Shown in pieces: positions 7,956-15,985 of a stretch of 64,000 nt of DNA. This DNA is from Ideonella sp. GTDB lineage: Bacteria > Pseudomonadota > Gammaproteobacteria > Burkholderiales > Burkholderiaceae_C. How positions within the stretch are numbered: position 1 is the first letter of the stretch; the number at the start of each line of letters is the position of its first letter. The position numbers and the translations under genes are program-made. Below the pieces are notes generated by a model. The model was not told where the DNA came from. It saw nothing but the letters and a program-made list of their open reading frames with translations, and made no database searches. Location of the stretch: NCBI GenBank assembly GCA_016721465.1, contig JADKIA010000031.1, positions 558,001 through 622,000 on the forward strand. Reading direction: 5' to 3'.

Positions 7956-9689
7956 TCAGAACTCCACCACGTCCATCTCGAGGTGCCGATCGGCCAGCGC
8001 CGCACGTGCATTGGCGGCCTGACGTTGGTTGGCAAAGGGCCACCAACTCACTCGCCAGCCCTGTGCCGATTGGTGCAGCGAGGTCTCAACGGCCACCGGA
8101 TGGTGTACCCGCGAGGCTTCCTCGCGCACAAGGCGCAGCAAGGCCTGCGCCTGCGCGCCCGAGCGGATCGGCGCACTCACCAGGGCGAAGCGTTGTGCGG
8201 ACTCGACCTGCGCCGCCCGCGCCAACTGCGGCCGCAGGCTGGGCACGATGGATCGCGGCGGTGCACTGGCCGATTCCGATCCCCCCGGGTCGGCGGCCTC
8301 CGGCGCCCTGGGCTCGGACGATCGCCCCGCGGCGGCATGTTCGCCACCATCATTGACGCCGGCTGCCAGCTGCGTGGACGCCGCGGTCGAAGCACTGGCG
8401 TCGTGCTGGCCGGGTGCGGCGCCACTGGCCGCCAGGTCGGCGCTGGCCGTCGAGGCCCCCGCCGGGGCGGAGGCCAGGACCGGCGGCCGCGACGCCGCCT
8501 CTGCGCTGCTGGCCAGCGAGCCGGCGGCCGAAGCCGAGCTTGCAGCGATCGGCGCCGAGGCAGCCTGGGCTTGCGCCAGCGCGGCGCGATGTCCAGCGTG
8601 TCGCCCCAATGCCCAGGCGGCGGTGCTCAGGCAGACGAGCCCAACGCCGGCCAGCGCGGCGGCGCGCTGGCGATCCCACAGCCTCGGCCCTGCGACACGC
8701 GGCTTCGGGCCTGAACCGATGAGCAGGCGGTGGCGCCGTGTTCCGTCGTCGATGCTGGCGGTGAACAACACGCGGTCGGCGCGTCCTTGGTGACCTTGGT
8801 CGGCCGCGCGGTGTTGCAGGTCGCGTTCCAGTTCCGCCGCGCGCATTGGCCATGGCTCGCCCGGCGGGAGCTGGGTCAGGCCATGCTGCATCGCGAAGGC
8901 GGCGAGGCCCTTCACGCCCAGCTCGGGCACCAGATTCTCGGAGAACAGGCGCGTCGGACCAGCGCTCTCGCCGCGGCGACGCTGGAGGCGCTGCAACAGG
9001 CGTTGCCACCACGGAAGATGCACTGCGCCGTTCAGGGGAGGATCGCCCGCGCTGGCGGCCAAGGGGGACGGCTCGACACGGTCGTCGTGTATCGCGCCAA
9101 GGCCAGGCGAGTGGACCGCGACCTGCTCGGCGCCATGCACCCACGGCTCGGCGTGGTCGGCGGCGGGTTCGGCCACCGGCGAGTCGGTCGCGGCAATGTC
9201 GTCGAGCGCCAGATCCACCGCGCCGGCGGCCGCCGGCACGGGCTCCGGTGGCGCGTCCTCGATCGAAACCACCACCTCGGCGCTGCCCCAGTCGTCCGTC
9301 TCGGATGCCGTCGCGGTCTGGTCCCCGGTCGTGGTCATGAGAGTGTCGTGCGCCATGGGCGCGCCGGTGGCGACGGGTGCGGGCTCGCCCAACGGCTCGG
9401 CGGCCACCAGCGATTCATCGGCCTCGCGGGCCAACGCCGTTTGACGCACCACCTCGGGCACCACCTCGGGCATCGGCTCGGGCGTAGGCGGTGCCGCGGA
9501 TGGCGCCGGGGCGGGATCGACCTCCAGACCGGGTGCGCGGCCCTTGGCAGCAAAGGGCAGGACCACCAGCCCGACATGGCGCACCTGCGCCGCCGTGATG
9601 CGTCGCGCCAGCGGATGTCGGTTGTGCCAGGCCACGACCCGGTTGACGACCTCGGGTCTGGGCGCAGCGAATGCTTTGTCATCGATCAT
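7956..9689 (-). CDS. Ala/Pro-rich single-pass membrane protein with SPOR-like C-terminus
   Basis: I do not recognise a named family. The 577-residue product begins with a short conserved-looking helical domain (about 1-55), followed by a long low-complexity Pro/Ala/Glu-rich stretch, a basic region, one hydrophobic helix at about 340-360 (AAALAGVGLVCLSTAAWALG) and a second Ala/Ser-rich linker. The last 75 residues look like a SPOR fold (FALVSAPIRSGAQAQALLRLV ... GWRVSWWPFANQRQAANARAAL). SPOR domains bind denuded peptidoglycan at the septum. The topology, a cytoplasmic N-terminus with a periplasmic SPOR-like end, resembles FtsN/DamX. About 190 bp without a recognisable gene or signal separates its start from the sugar operon. 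Confidence 0.6.
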   Translation of the reverse strand: MIDDKAFAAPRPEVVNRVVAWHNRHPLARRITAAQVRHVGLVVLPFAAKGRAPGLEVDPAPAPSAAPPTPEPMPEVVPEVVRQTALAREADESLVAAEPLGEPAPVATGAPMAHDTLMTTTGDQTATASETDDWGSAEVVVSIEDAPPEPVPAAAGAVDLALDDIAATDSPVAEPAADHAEPWVHGAEQVAVHSPGLGAIHDDRVEPSPLAASAGDPPLNGAVHLPWWQRLLQRLQRRRGESAGPTRLFSENLVPELGVKGLAAFAMQHGLTQLPPGEPWPMRAAELERDLQHRAADQGHQGRADRVLFTASIDDGTRRHRLLIGSGPKPRVAGPRLWDRQRAAALAGVGLVCLSTAAWALGRHAGHRAALAQAQAASAPIAASSASAAGSLASSAEAASRPPVLASAPAGASTASADLAASGAAPGQHDASASTAASTQLAAGVNDGGEHAAAGRSSEPRAPEAADPGGSESASAPPRSIVPSLRPQLARAAQVESAQRFALVSAPIRSGAQAQALLRLVREEASRVHHPVAVETSLHQSAQGWRVSWWPFANQRQAANARAALADRHLEMDVVEF

Positions 9690-9882
9690 GCGGCCACCTT
9701 GCGCAGCTGCTGCGCTTCAGGGCTCGAGGCCACCGGCGGGATGGACTCGTGCCGAGCACCCACTCTAGCCAGACAACCAACGGGCCGATCGGTGGAAAAG
9801 GCCGGTGTCCGCGGTGCGACTGGCCGCTCTGGGGGCGGTTTGCGGCCACGGCGCACGGGTCATGCCCGGCATGACCGAGCCT

Positions 9883-12800
9883 TCAGGGCAAGGGCGACCA
9901 GGGAACGCGCAGCAGACCGTCACCGGGCACCCGGTGCATCCGGCCGCTCCAAGCCAGCCACATGCCGCCGTGCGGCGCGGCCAGGCCGGGTGTCACCTGC
10001 AGCAGCACCTCGGCGCCGTCGCGCCGCAAGGTGTAGCTCAGGCGCCCGTGCGCGGTGCGCAGGCCGGTCACGCCCACCGGGCCCTGGTTCAGCCAGTCTG
10101 GCGGCACGCCGGCGGCGAGCACCAGGGCTTGGTCACTGTCGCGTTCGAAGGCCAGCAGATCGAGCGCGGAGCGGACGAAGTCCGACGAAATCCAGGCGTG
10201 CGGCATGTCGCCGATGAAGCGCGGCTCGCGCGGCAAACGACCCACGACCTCGGCCCATTGGTTCCAGCCGGCCGGGCGTTGATCGGCGAAGAAGAAGTCG
10301 AGCATGGCCAACGCGCGCTCGGCTTGGCCCAGGCGAACCAACGCCGAGACCGAGCGCAACTCATAGGGCGTGTAGTCCTGCCAGTTGCTGCGCTCGCGAC
10401 GCAACTGCGACTCGTCCCAATAGCGTTGCCAGGTGGCGTCCAAGGTGGCCCGGCTGACCAGCTCCTCTGCCCCCGCCGGGCTGAAGATCATGGTGCTGGA
10501 GGTGGGGTCGAAGTCGCCCAGCTCGGCGGCGCCGGGCAGGTGATCGATGTGCTTCGCGCGCATCGTTGTGGCGATGGACGCGGCCAGCTCGCGTTTGAAC
10601 TCGTCAAGCTGGGCCTGCAGCTCCTCCGCCCGCTGTGTTTGGCCCAGCACGCGGGCCAGCACCGCGGCGTCGCGCCAGCCGGCCAGCGCCCAAAAGTTGT
10701 CCCAATGGCTGTGCATGGGCTTGGCCGAGTAGCCCTCGTGGCTGATGGACGCGGGCATCGTGCCGAAGTTCGCTTCTCGACCGGGTTGCCGGTTGGCGTC
10801 GCTGCGTTCGGACTGTCGCAGCTGCTCCATGTAGCGGGCCGCGGCGTCCACCTTGGGCCACAGCGCGCTCAGCTCGGCGCGGTCCTGGGTGTGGCGCCAC
10901 AACTCGGCCACGGCATGGATGAATTCGCCATGGCTGTCGTTCTCGGCCACCGGGTCGGCGCCGCGTCGATCCACGCAGCAGGGCACCTTGCCGTTGGCGA
11001 ACAGGTGTCCGGCGAACCAGTGCACGAAGTCGCGAGAGGCCTGCACCTCGCCCAGGCGCAGCAGGCCGCTGACCATCATTGCACCGTCGCGAATCCAGCT
11101 GCGCGCATAGCTGCGTGTGCCTGGTTGCAGGGCCGGGCCGTCGCGCTGCATCAGGATGTGGGCCAACGCGCTGCGCAGTGAATCGTGCAGCGGCTGCGCC
11201 TGTGGCGGCAACGTGAAGCCCACCTGGTTCAGGCGCGCCTGCCATTGGTTGGCCACGGTCTCCACCGCCGCAGCAACGGCGGCCGAGTCTGCGGGCACCG
11301 GCGCGTTGCCGGCCAAAGGCAGCGCCAGGTGCACGCTGCGCGACTCGCCCGGCGCCAGATCCAGCGCCCACAGCAGACGGCCGCTGGCCAGCCCTGTGGC
11401 GTCGGTGACCTTGGGCGCCGATGGGGCGGTCACTTTGCGAGCTGCTTGTTTGCCCATCGCCAGCACTTCGGCCTGGTCGAATGCGGCCAGCTGCACCTCG
11501 GTCGGCGCATCGATCGCGTGCAGCCAGGGCCGGGCATTCACCTGCAGCGTGCGGCTCGACCAGGCCAGTTGCTTCACCGCGGCAAAGCCGCCGGGGGTAT
11601 TGAGGAATTGCTGCGGTGGGTTCACCTGCCAAGGCCGCAACGCCAGCACCAGCGCGGGCCTCTGGCGCACCGTCCCCGTGTTGGTGACGGTGTAACGAAC
11701 CAGCAGTTGCGCCGATTCGGACGTGCCACTGGCTGCAGCGGCCACGTGCAGCGCCAGGCCCGCGAACTGCCAGTCGACGCGCGGAATCGGCAGGTACCCA
11801 CCGTGCAGGCTCGTGCGCGCGCTGCTGGTGTCGGCCCAACCCAGCAGCCGGCCGTCCTCGGTGCGCAGCAAGGGCTCGATCGACGGGCCTGCCCGCGCAG
11901 GTTCGACGGCGCCGTCTTCAGAGATCAGCGCGGCGTGCGCGCCGCCGCCGTCGGTGCCCACCACGGTCCAGTAGCTTTGCTCGCCGTGGAAGCCGCGCGG
12001 GAAGTGGCTGCGTGGGGCCCGGGCGGCCAGATCGCGGAGCAGGGCGTTGCGGTCAGGCCACTCGGTGGGGCCGGCGTGGCGCAATTCGGCCACGCGCGAG
12101 CGCGAGGCGACGCGCACGAATCGCGCCTCCTGCTCGGGCAACCAAACGGCCTGCCCATCGCGTCGACTGCCGCGCAAGGTGTGCACGGTGCGCCAGCGGT
12201 GACCGTCGTCGGACAGTTGCAGCTGTGCATCCCGGGGCCGATCAGTGGCAGCCCAGCGCCACACCACGCCGTTCAGCTCTTGCGGCACGCCCAGGTCCAG
12301 CAGCGCGCCGAATGCGCCCAGCGTGAGCTTCGGTACTGGAGCCGTGGGCGGTGCCGGCAGGTCGTGCAGGGCAAGTCGTTCGAAGCACAGCCGCCCGCTG
12401 CCGCCTGCGCGCCCACTGGCCACCACCAGCTCGATGGCGGCGGCCTGGCGCAAGACCTTGTCCTGCGTTGGTCCCCAGGCGAATTCGATCTGCCGTTGGC
12501 GAATGCGCAGCGTGCGGCTGCGCGCGGGCGGCTCGAAATCCGGCCGGTTCATCCACCAGACGTTGTCGCCGCTGGCGTCCACCAGCTTGAGCTGGAAGGC
12601 ATTGGCGTGGGCCTGGCCATGCAGCCGCAAGCTGAAGGCGTAGTGCGCCGGCAACTGCAGCGGCAACGCGCGGCGCATCACCGCGTAGCCGGACACGCGG
12701 CCGAAGTCGTAGTGCAGGCAGGTGCCGCGCCCAAGTGAGTCGCGCTCGACGCGCGCGCTGACCTGGTCGCTGGCCTGCGCCTGCCAGTGCGAGGCATCGC

Positions 12801-12906
12801 GAAAGTCGTCGAGCACGCGCACCTGTTCAGCATGCGCCGAGCCCATCGCCAGCACCGCCAGCGGGGCCAAGCAAGGGCGCAAGAGCCGCAGGCTCCAGCC
12901 CAGCAA
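9883..12906 (-). CDS. Secreted multidomain six-hairpin glycoside hydrolase-like protein, family unclear
   Basis: Last gene of the saccharide operon, about 1007 residues. In order: a signal peptide (hydrophobic run ending GSAHA), a jelly-roll carbohydrate-binding-like region (about 25-170), an F5/8 type C-like region (about 180-290; LSDDGHRWRTV, ARFVRVASRS), a beta-sandwich (about 300-560) and an alpha/alpha-toroid catalytic-like domain (about 580-930) with SWIRDGAMM at about 603-611 and ENDSHGEF. The toroid resembles amylo-glucosidase/trehalase-like six-hairpin enzymes, but I cannot assign a CAZy family. It should work in the periplasm or outside. The start is uncertain: TTG at 12906 gives a complete signal peptide without a good ribosome site, and the first later ATG is at 12846, inside the signal peptide. 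The frame upstream of 12906 overlaps a repeat and the permease. Confidence 0.65.
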   Translation of the reverse strand: MLGWSLRLLRPCLAPLAVLAMGSAHAEQVRVLDDFRDASHWQAQASDQVSARVERDSLGRGTCLHYDFGRVSGYAVMRRALPLQLPAHYAFSLRLHGQAHANAFQLKLVDASGDNVWWMNRPDFEPPARSRTLRIRQRQIEFAWGPTQDKVLRQAAAIELVVASGRAGGSGRLCFERLALHDLPAPPTAPVPKLTLGAFGALLDLGVPQELNGVVWRWAATDRPRDAQLQLSDDGHRWRTVHTLRGSRRDGQAVWLPEQEARFVRVASRSRVAELRHAGPTEWPDRNALLRDLAARAPRSHFPRGFHGEQSYWTVVGTDGGGAHAALISEDGAVEPARAGPSIEPLLRTEDGRLLGWADTSSARTSLHGGYLPIPRVDWQFAGLALHVAAAASGTSESAQLLVRYTVTNTGTVRQRPALVLALRPWQVNPPQQFLNTPGGFAAVKQLAWSSRTLQVNARPWLHAIDAPTEVQLAAFDQAEVLAMGKQAARKVTAPSAPKVTDATGLASGRLLWALDLAPGESRSVHLALPLAGNAPVPADSAAVAAAVETVANQWQARLNQVGFTLPPQAQPLHDSLRSALAHILMQRDGPALQPGTRSYARSWIRDGAMMVSGLLRLGEVQASRDFVHWFAGHLFANGKVPCCVDRRGADPVAENDSHGEFIHAVAELWRHTQDRAELSALWPKVDAAARYMEQLRQSERSDANRQPGREANFGTMPASISHEGYSAKPMHSHWDNFWALAGWRDAAVLARVLGQTQRAEELQAQLDEFKRELAASIATTMRAKHIDHLPGAAELGDFDPTSSTMIFSPAGAEELVSRATLDATWQRYWDESQLRRERSNWQDYTPYELRSVSALVRLGQAERALAMLDFFFADQRPAGWNQWAEVVGRLPREPRFIGDMPHAWISSDFVRSALDLLAFERDSDQALVLAAGVPPDWLNQGPVGVTGLRTAHGRLSYTLRRDGAEVLLQVTPGLAAPHGGMWLAWSGRMHRVPGDGLLRVPWSPLP

Positions 12907-12911
12907 GCAGC

Positions 12912-12985
12912 CGCCACGGAACCGGCTCTGCCGGGCCGTCGGCCGCCCCCCTGGGGGGGACGCGGCGAAGCCGCTCCGGGGGGGG
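12912..12985 (-). repeat. Dispersed intergenic hairpin repeat, copy 1
   Basis: Read on the minus strand, it starts straight after the permease stop with CCCCCGGAGCGG, passes through a short palindrome and CCCCCC/GGGGGG arms, and ends CGGCCCGGCAGAGCCGGT followed by TCCGTGGCG. The same architecture and near-identical end occur at 34192-34268 on the plus strand. It fills the gap between permease and glycosidase genes and could act as a transcription attenuator or mRNA stabiliser. Confidence 0.75.
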
Positions 12986-12986
12986 A

Positions 12987-13820
12987 TCACTTGATGCTGC
13001 CCATCATCAAGCCTTGCATGTAGTGCTTCTGCAGCGCCAGGAAAAGCACCAGCACCGGCAGCACCGTGACCACCGCACCGGCCATCATCAGCTCGCTGTC
13101 CTGCACGTGCTCTCGCGACAGCGAGGCCAGCGCCACCGGCAGCGTGTGCAGCTGTCCATCGGTGAGCACGATCAACGGCCACATGAAATCGTTCCAGCTG
13201 CCGAGGAAGCCAAACACCGCCAGCGTCACCACCACCGGCTTGAGCATGGGCAGCACCACCTGGAAGAAGATGCGCCACTCGCCAGCGCCGTCGATGCGCG
13301 CGGCCTCGATGAGCGCATCGGGGATGCTGCGTGCGTACTGCCGCACCATGTAGATGCCGAAGATGCCCGCCAGGCCGGGCAGCACCACGCCGGCCCAGGT
13401 GTTGACCAGGCCCATCTGCTTGAGCATCAGGTACAGCGGCATCATCGCCACCTGGCCCGGGATCACCAGCGCGGCCATCAAGGCCTGGAAGGTGGCATCG
13501 CGCCCCTTGAACTTGAGCTTGGCGAAGGCATAGCCGGCCATCACGTTGAACGACAGCGAACCCAGCGTGAGCGCACTGGCCACGATCAGGCTGTTGACAA
13601 AGTAGCGGCCCATGCCGGCCTGCGCGAACAGCTGCACGTAGTTGGCCAGCGTGGGGTGGGCCGGCAGCAGCGGCGGCGGGTAGCTGCTGGCCTCGCCAGG
13701 CTGCATGAAGCTCACGCTCAGCATCCACAGCAAGGGCGCGATCGCGAAGAAGGCCGCCAGGGCCAGCGCGAGGTTCACGCCAATGGCGGCCGGGTCGCGG
13801 CGACGCTTCGGGGCTGTCAT
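12987..13820 (-). CDS. Carbohydrate ABC transporter permease (MalG/LacG type)
   Basis: A 277-residue inner-membrane protein with six predicted transmembrane helices and the CUT1 EAA loop (EAARIDGAGEWRIFFQVVLPM, about 175-195) that contacts the ATPase. The start MTAPKRRR is set by the 4-bp ATGA overlap with the preceding permease gene; the longer frame lies inside that gene. It pairs with the MalF-like permease to move an oligosaccharide delivered by the lipoprotein encoded at 14704-15978. No ATP-binding subunit is encoded in the operon, so a shared MalK/MsmX-type ATPase must come from elsewhere. The stop is followed at once by the hairpin repeat. Confidence 0.9.
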   Translation of the reverse strand: MTAPKRRRDPAAIGVNLALALAAFFAIAPLLWMLSVSFMQPGEASSYPPPLLPAHPTLANYVQLFAQAGMGRYFVNSLIVASALTLGSLSFNVMAGYAFAKLKFKGRDATFQALMAALVIPGQVAMMPLYLMLKQMGLVNTWAGVVLPGLAGIFGIYMVRQYARSIPDALIEAARIDGAGEWRIFFQVVLPMLKPVVVTLAVFGFLGSWNDFMWPLIVLTDGQLHTLPVALASLSREHVQDSELMMAGAVVTVLPVLVLFLALQKHYMQGLMMGSIK

Positions 13821-14707
13821 GCCGACGCCGCCTCTTCGGTGCCACGTCCCAACCGGTTCATGGCCTGCGTCACCACCACCATCAACACGAACAGCACGAA
13901 GGCCACGGCGGAGGCCTGGCCCAGGTTCCACCAGCGGAAGCCCTCTTCATACATCAGGTACAGCACCGACACCGTGCTTTGCAGCGGGCCGCCCTGCGTC
14001 ATCACGTAGGGCTCGGCAAACAGCTGGAAGTAGCCCGCCATGGTGAGCACGCTCACCATCAGCAGCGTGGGGCCCAACATGGGCAGCGTGATGTGGCGGA
14101 ACTGCGCCCAGCGCCGCGCGCCGTCGATGCGCGCGGCCTCGTACAGCTCGTCGGGAATGGCCTGCAGCGCGGCCACGAAGATGATCATGTTGGCGCCAAA
14201 GTTCTTCCACACTGCAAAGACCACGATGGCGGGCATGGACCAGTGCGGGTCACCCAGCCAATCGACGGGGGCCATCCCGAGGTGACCCAGGCCGCTGTTG
14301 ATCAGGCCGTAACGCACGTGGAACAGGTAGCGCCAGATCACCGCCACGGCCACCAGCGTGGTGACCACGGGCGCGAACAGGGCCGTGCGAAAGAAGGGCT
14401 TGAAGCGCGCCAGCGGCGACTGCAGCAGCACCGCGCAGCCCAGCGACAGGGCTATGGACAGCGGCACGCCCAACACCACGAACTCGAGCGTGTTGAGCAA
14501 GGCCTTCCAGAACAGTGGCAGGCTCAGCACCTGGGCGTAGTTGCGCAGGCCGGCGAAGCGCAGGTTGCGCAGGTCGGCCAGCGCGTACAGGTCGAAATCG
14601 GTGAAGCTCAGTGCCAGGCCGGCGGCCACCGGCAACAGGAAGAACAGGCCGATCACCGCCAGCGCGGGGGCGACGAACATCCAGCCGGCCAGGCTGCGGG
14701 GCTTCAT
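13817..14707 (-). CDS. Carbohydrate ABC transporter permease (MalF/LacF type)
   Basis: A 296-residue inner-membrane protein with six predicted helices and the CUT1 EAA loop (YEAARIDGARRWAQFRHITLPM) about 60 percent along. The start MKPRSLAGW overlaps the stop of the binding-protein gene by 4 bp (ATGA), and its own stop overlaps the next permease in the same way, so the three transporter genes are translationally coupled. With its partner it forms the channel for the saccharide import system. CUT1 transporters normally carry di- to oligosaccharides, which fits import of products from the GH144-like enzyme. Confidence 0.9.
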   Translation of the reverse strand: MKPRSLAGWMFVAPALAVIGLFFLLPVAAGLALSFTDFDLYALADLRNLRFAGLRNYAQVLSLPLFWKALLNTLEFVVLGVPLSIALSLGCAVLLQSPLARFKPFFRTALFAPVVTTLVAVAVIWRYLFHVRYGLINSGLGHLGMAPVDWLGDPHWSMPAIVVFAVWKNFGANMIIFVAALQAIPDELYEAARIDGARRWAQFRHITLPMLGPTLLMVSVLTMAGYFQLFAEPYVMTQGGPLQSTVSVLYLMYEEGFRWWNLGQASAVAFVLFVLMVVVTQAMNRLGRGTEEAASA

Positions 14708-15978
14708 GCTTTCCTCTCCAGCATCCATCGCCGCTTTTCAAGGAAGACGTCGGCACGTGCGTCCAGGGCGGTGCCCATCTGCAGCGGCGACAGGCGTTCG
14801 GCCACAGCGCGGTTGGCCAGCAATTGCATCTCCTGCGCGATGCGTTCCCACTCGGGCACAGCGGGTGCGGGCTGGACGCGCTCAAGCTGTTGCGCAAAGG
14901 CGCGAGACTTGTCGTCCTCGATCAAGGGGCGCCCATCGGTGCCGGGGCGCTGCCAGGTGCTGCGCCGCGGCGGCAAGTTGCCGGTCAGGGCATGGAAGCG
15001 CTGCTGCGTGGCCGGTCTGGCCAGCCAGGCCAGCAGCTTCAAGGCGTCCTGATGTCGCTTCGAACGTTGGAATACCACCAGGCTGGCGCCACCGGCGGTG
15101 GAAGCGCCCGGGCCGTTGGGTCCGGGCAACGGGGCCGTGGCCCAATCGGCGCGGCGGGCTGCGCCCAGGCGCCGGTCCAGCTCGCCGATCTGCCAGGGGC
15201 CGGAAATGAACATCGCGAACATGCCGCGGCCGAACTCCTGCCACAGGTTGGACACCTCGTTGTTGGTGATGGGCTGGGCGTGGCCGGCGCTGAAACGGTC
15301 GAGGAAGAAGCCTGCCGCGCGCTGGAAGCCGGCCGATCGGAAGTTGCCATAGCGCCCGCCGTTGCGCAGCAGCGGCTCGCCTTGCTGCAGGGCCAGGGCC
15401 AGCAGCACGTCGAATTCGTTCAGAGGCAGCAGCAGCGGATAGCGTGTGCCATCACGCCGCAGCGCATCCAGGGCCTGTACCCAGCCCGCCCAAGTCTGCG
15501 GCGCTTGGGCAATGCCGGCGCGGGCGAACAGGTCGCTGCGGTAGAACATCAGCCGCGTGTCCACGTACCAGGGCAGGCCCAACAGGCTGCCATCGACCAC
15601 GTTGGTCTGCCAGATGCCGGAGAACCAGTCCGCGGGCTGCAGTTCGGGCGTCGCGTCGACGAAGGGCTGCAGCGGCTTGAGCGCGCCCAGCGCCGCGAAT
15701 TCGGGCAGCCAGGTGTTGCCCAGCTGCGCCACATCGGGCGTGGCGTCGCCGGCAAAGGCGGTGAGCAGCTTCTCGTGCGCGGCCGTCCAGGGCAATTGCT
15801 CCACGCGCACGCTGATGCCGGGATGCTCGTGCTGGAAGTCCGCCATCAGCTCGCCCACCACCTCGCCCTCGCGGCCCATGGCCCAGAAGCGCAGCGGGCC
15901 GTCGGTCTTGCGGCCACAGCCCACCAAGGCCGGCGCCACGATGGCCGAAGCGAGCAGGGTGCGGCGGGACAGAGCCAT
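14704..15978 (-). CDS. Sugar ABC transporter substrate-binding lipoprotein
   Basis: A 424-residue family-1 extracellular solute-binding protein. The N-terminus MALSRRTLLASAIVAPALVGC has a twin-arginine-like SRR and an LVGC lipobox, so it is probably a lipoprotein on the periplasmic face of the inner membrane. Typical SBP_bac_1 features follow: an early ligand lobe (FWAMGREGEVVGELMADF), a TPDVAQLGNTW segment and a late MFISGPWQIGEL motif. The start is 7 bp after the GH144-like gene stop; the longer frame reads into that gene. It should capture oligosaccharides released by the periplasmic glycosidases of this operon. Confidence 0.9.
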   Translation of the reverse strand: MALSRRTLLASAIVAPALVGCGRKTDGPLRFWAMGREGEVVGELMADFQHEHPGISVRVEQLPWTAAHEKLLTAFAGDATPDVAQLGNTWLPEFAALGALKPLQPFVDATPELQPADWFSGIWQTNVVDGSLLGLPWYVDTRLMFYRSDLFARAGIAQAPQTWAGWVQALDALRRDGTRYPLLLPLNEFDVLLALALQQGEPLLRNGGRYGNFRSAGFQRAAGFFLDRFSAGHAQPITNNEVSNLWQEFGRGMFAMFISGPWQIGELDRRLGAARRADWATAPLPGPNGPGASTAGGASLVVFQRSKRHQDALKLLAWLARPATQQRFHALTGNLPPRRSTWQRPGTDGRPLIEDDKSRAFAQQLERVQPAPAVPEWERIAQEMQLLANRAVAERLSPLQMGTALDARADVFLEKRRWMLERKA

Positions 15979-15985
15979 GCGGGTC

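Noticed and set aside
12907..13845. N-terminal 300 codons of the open frame containing the six-hairpin enzyme
   Set aside because: This part overlaps the MalG-type permease and the hairpin repeat, and translates to Arg/Ala-rich sequence without similarity; the signal peptide starts after it.
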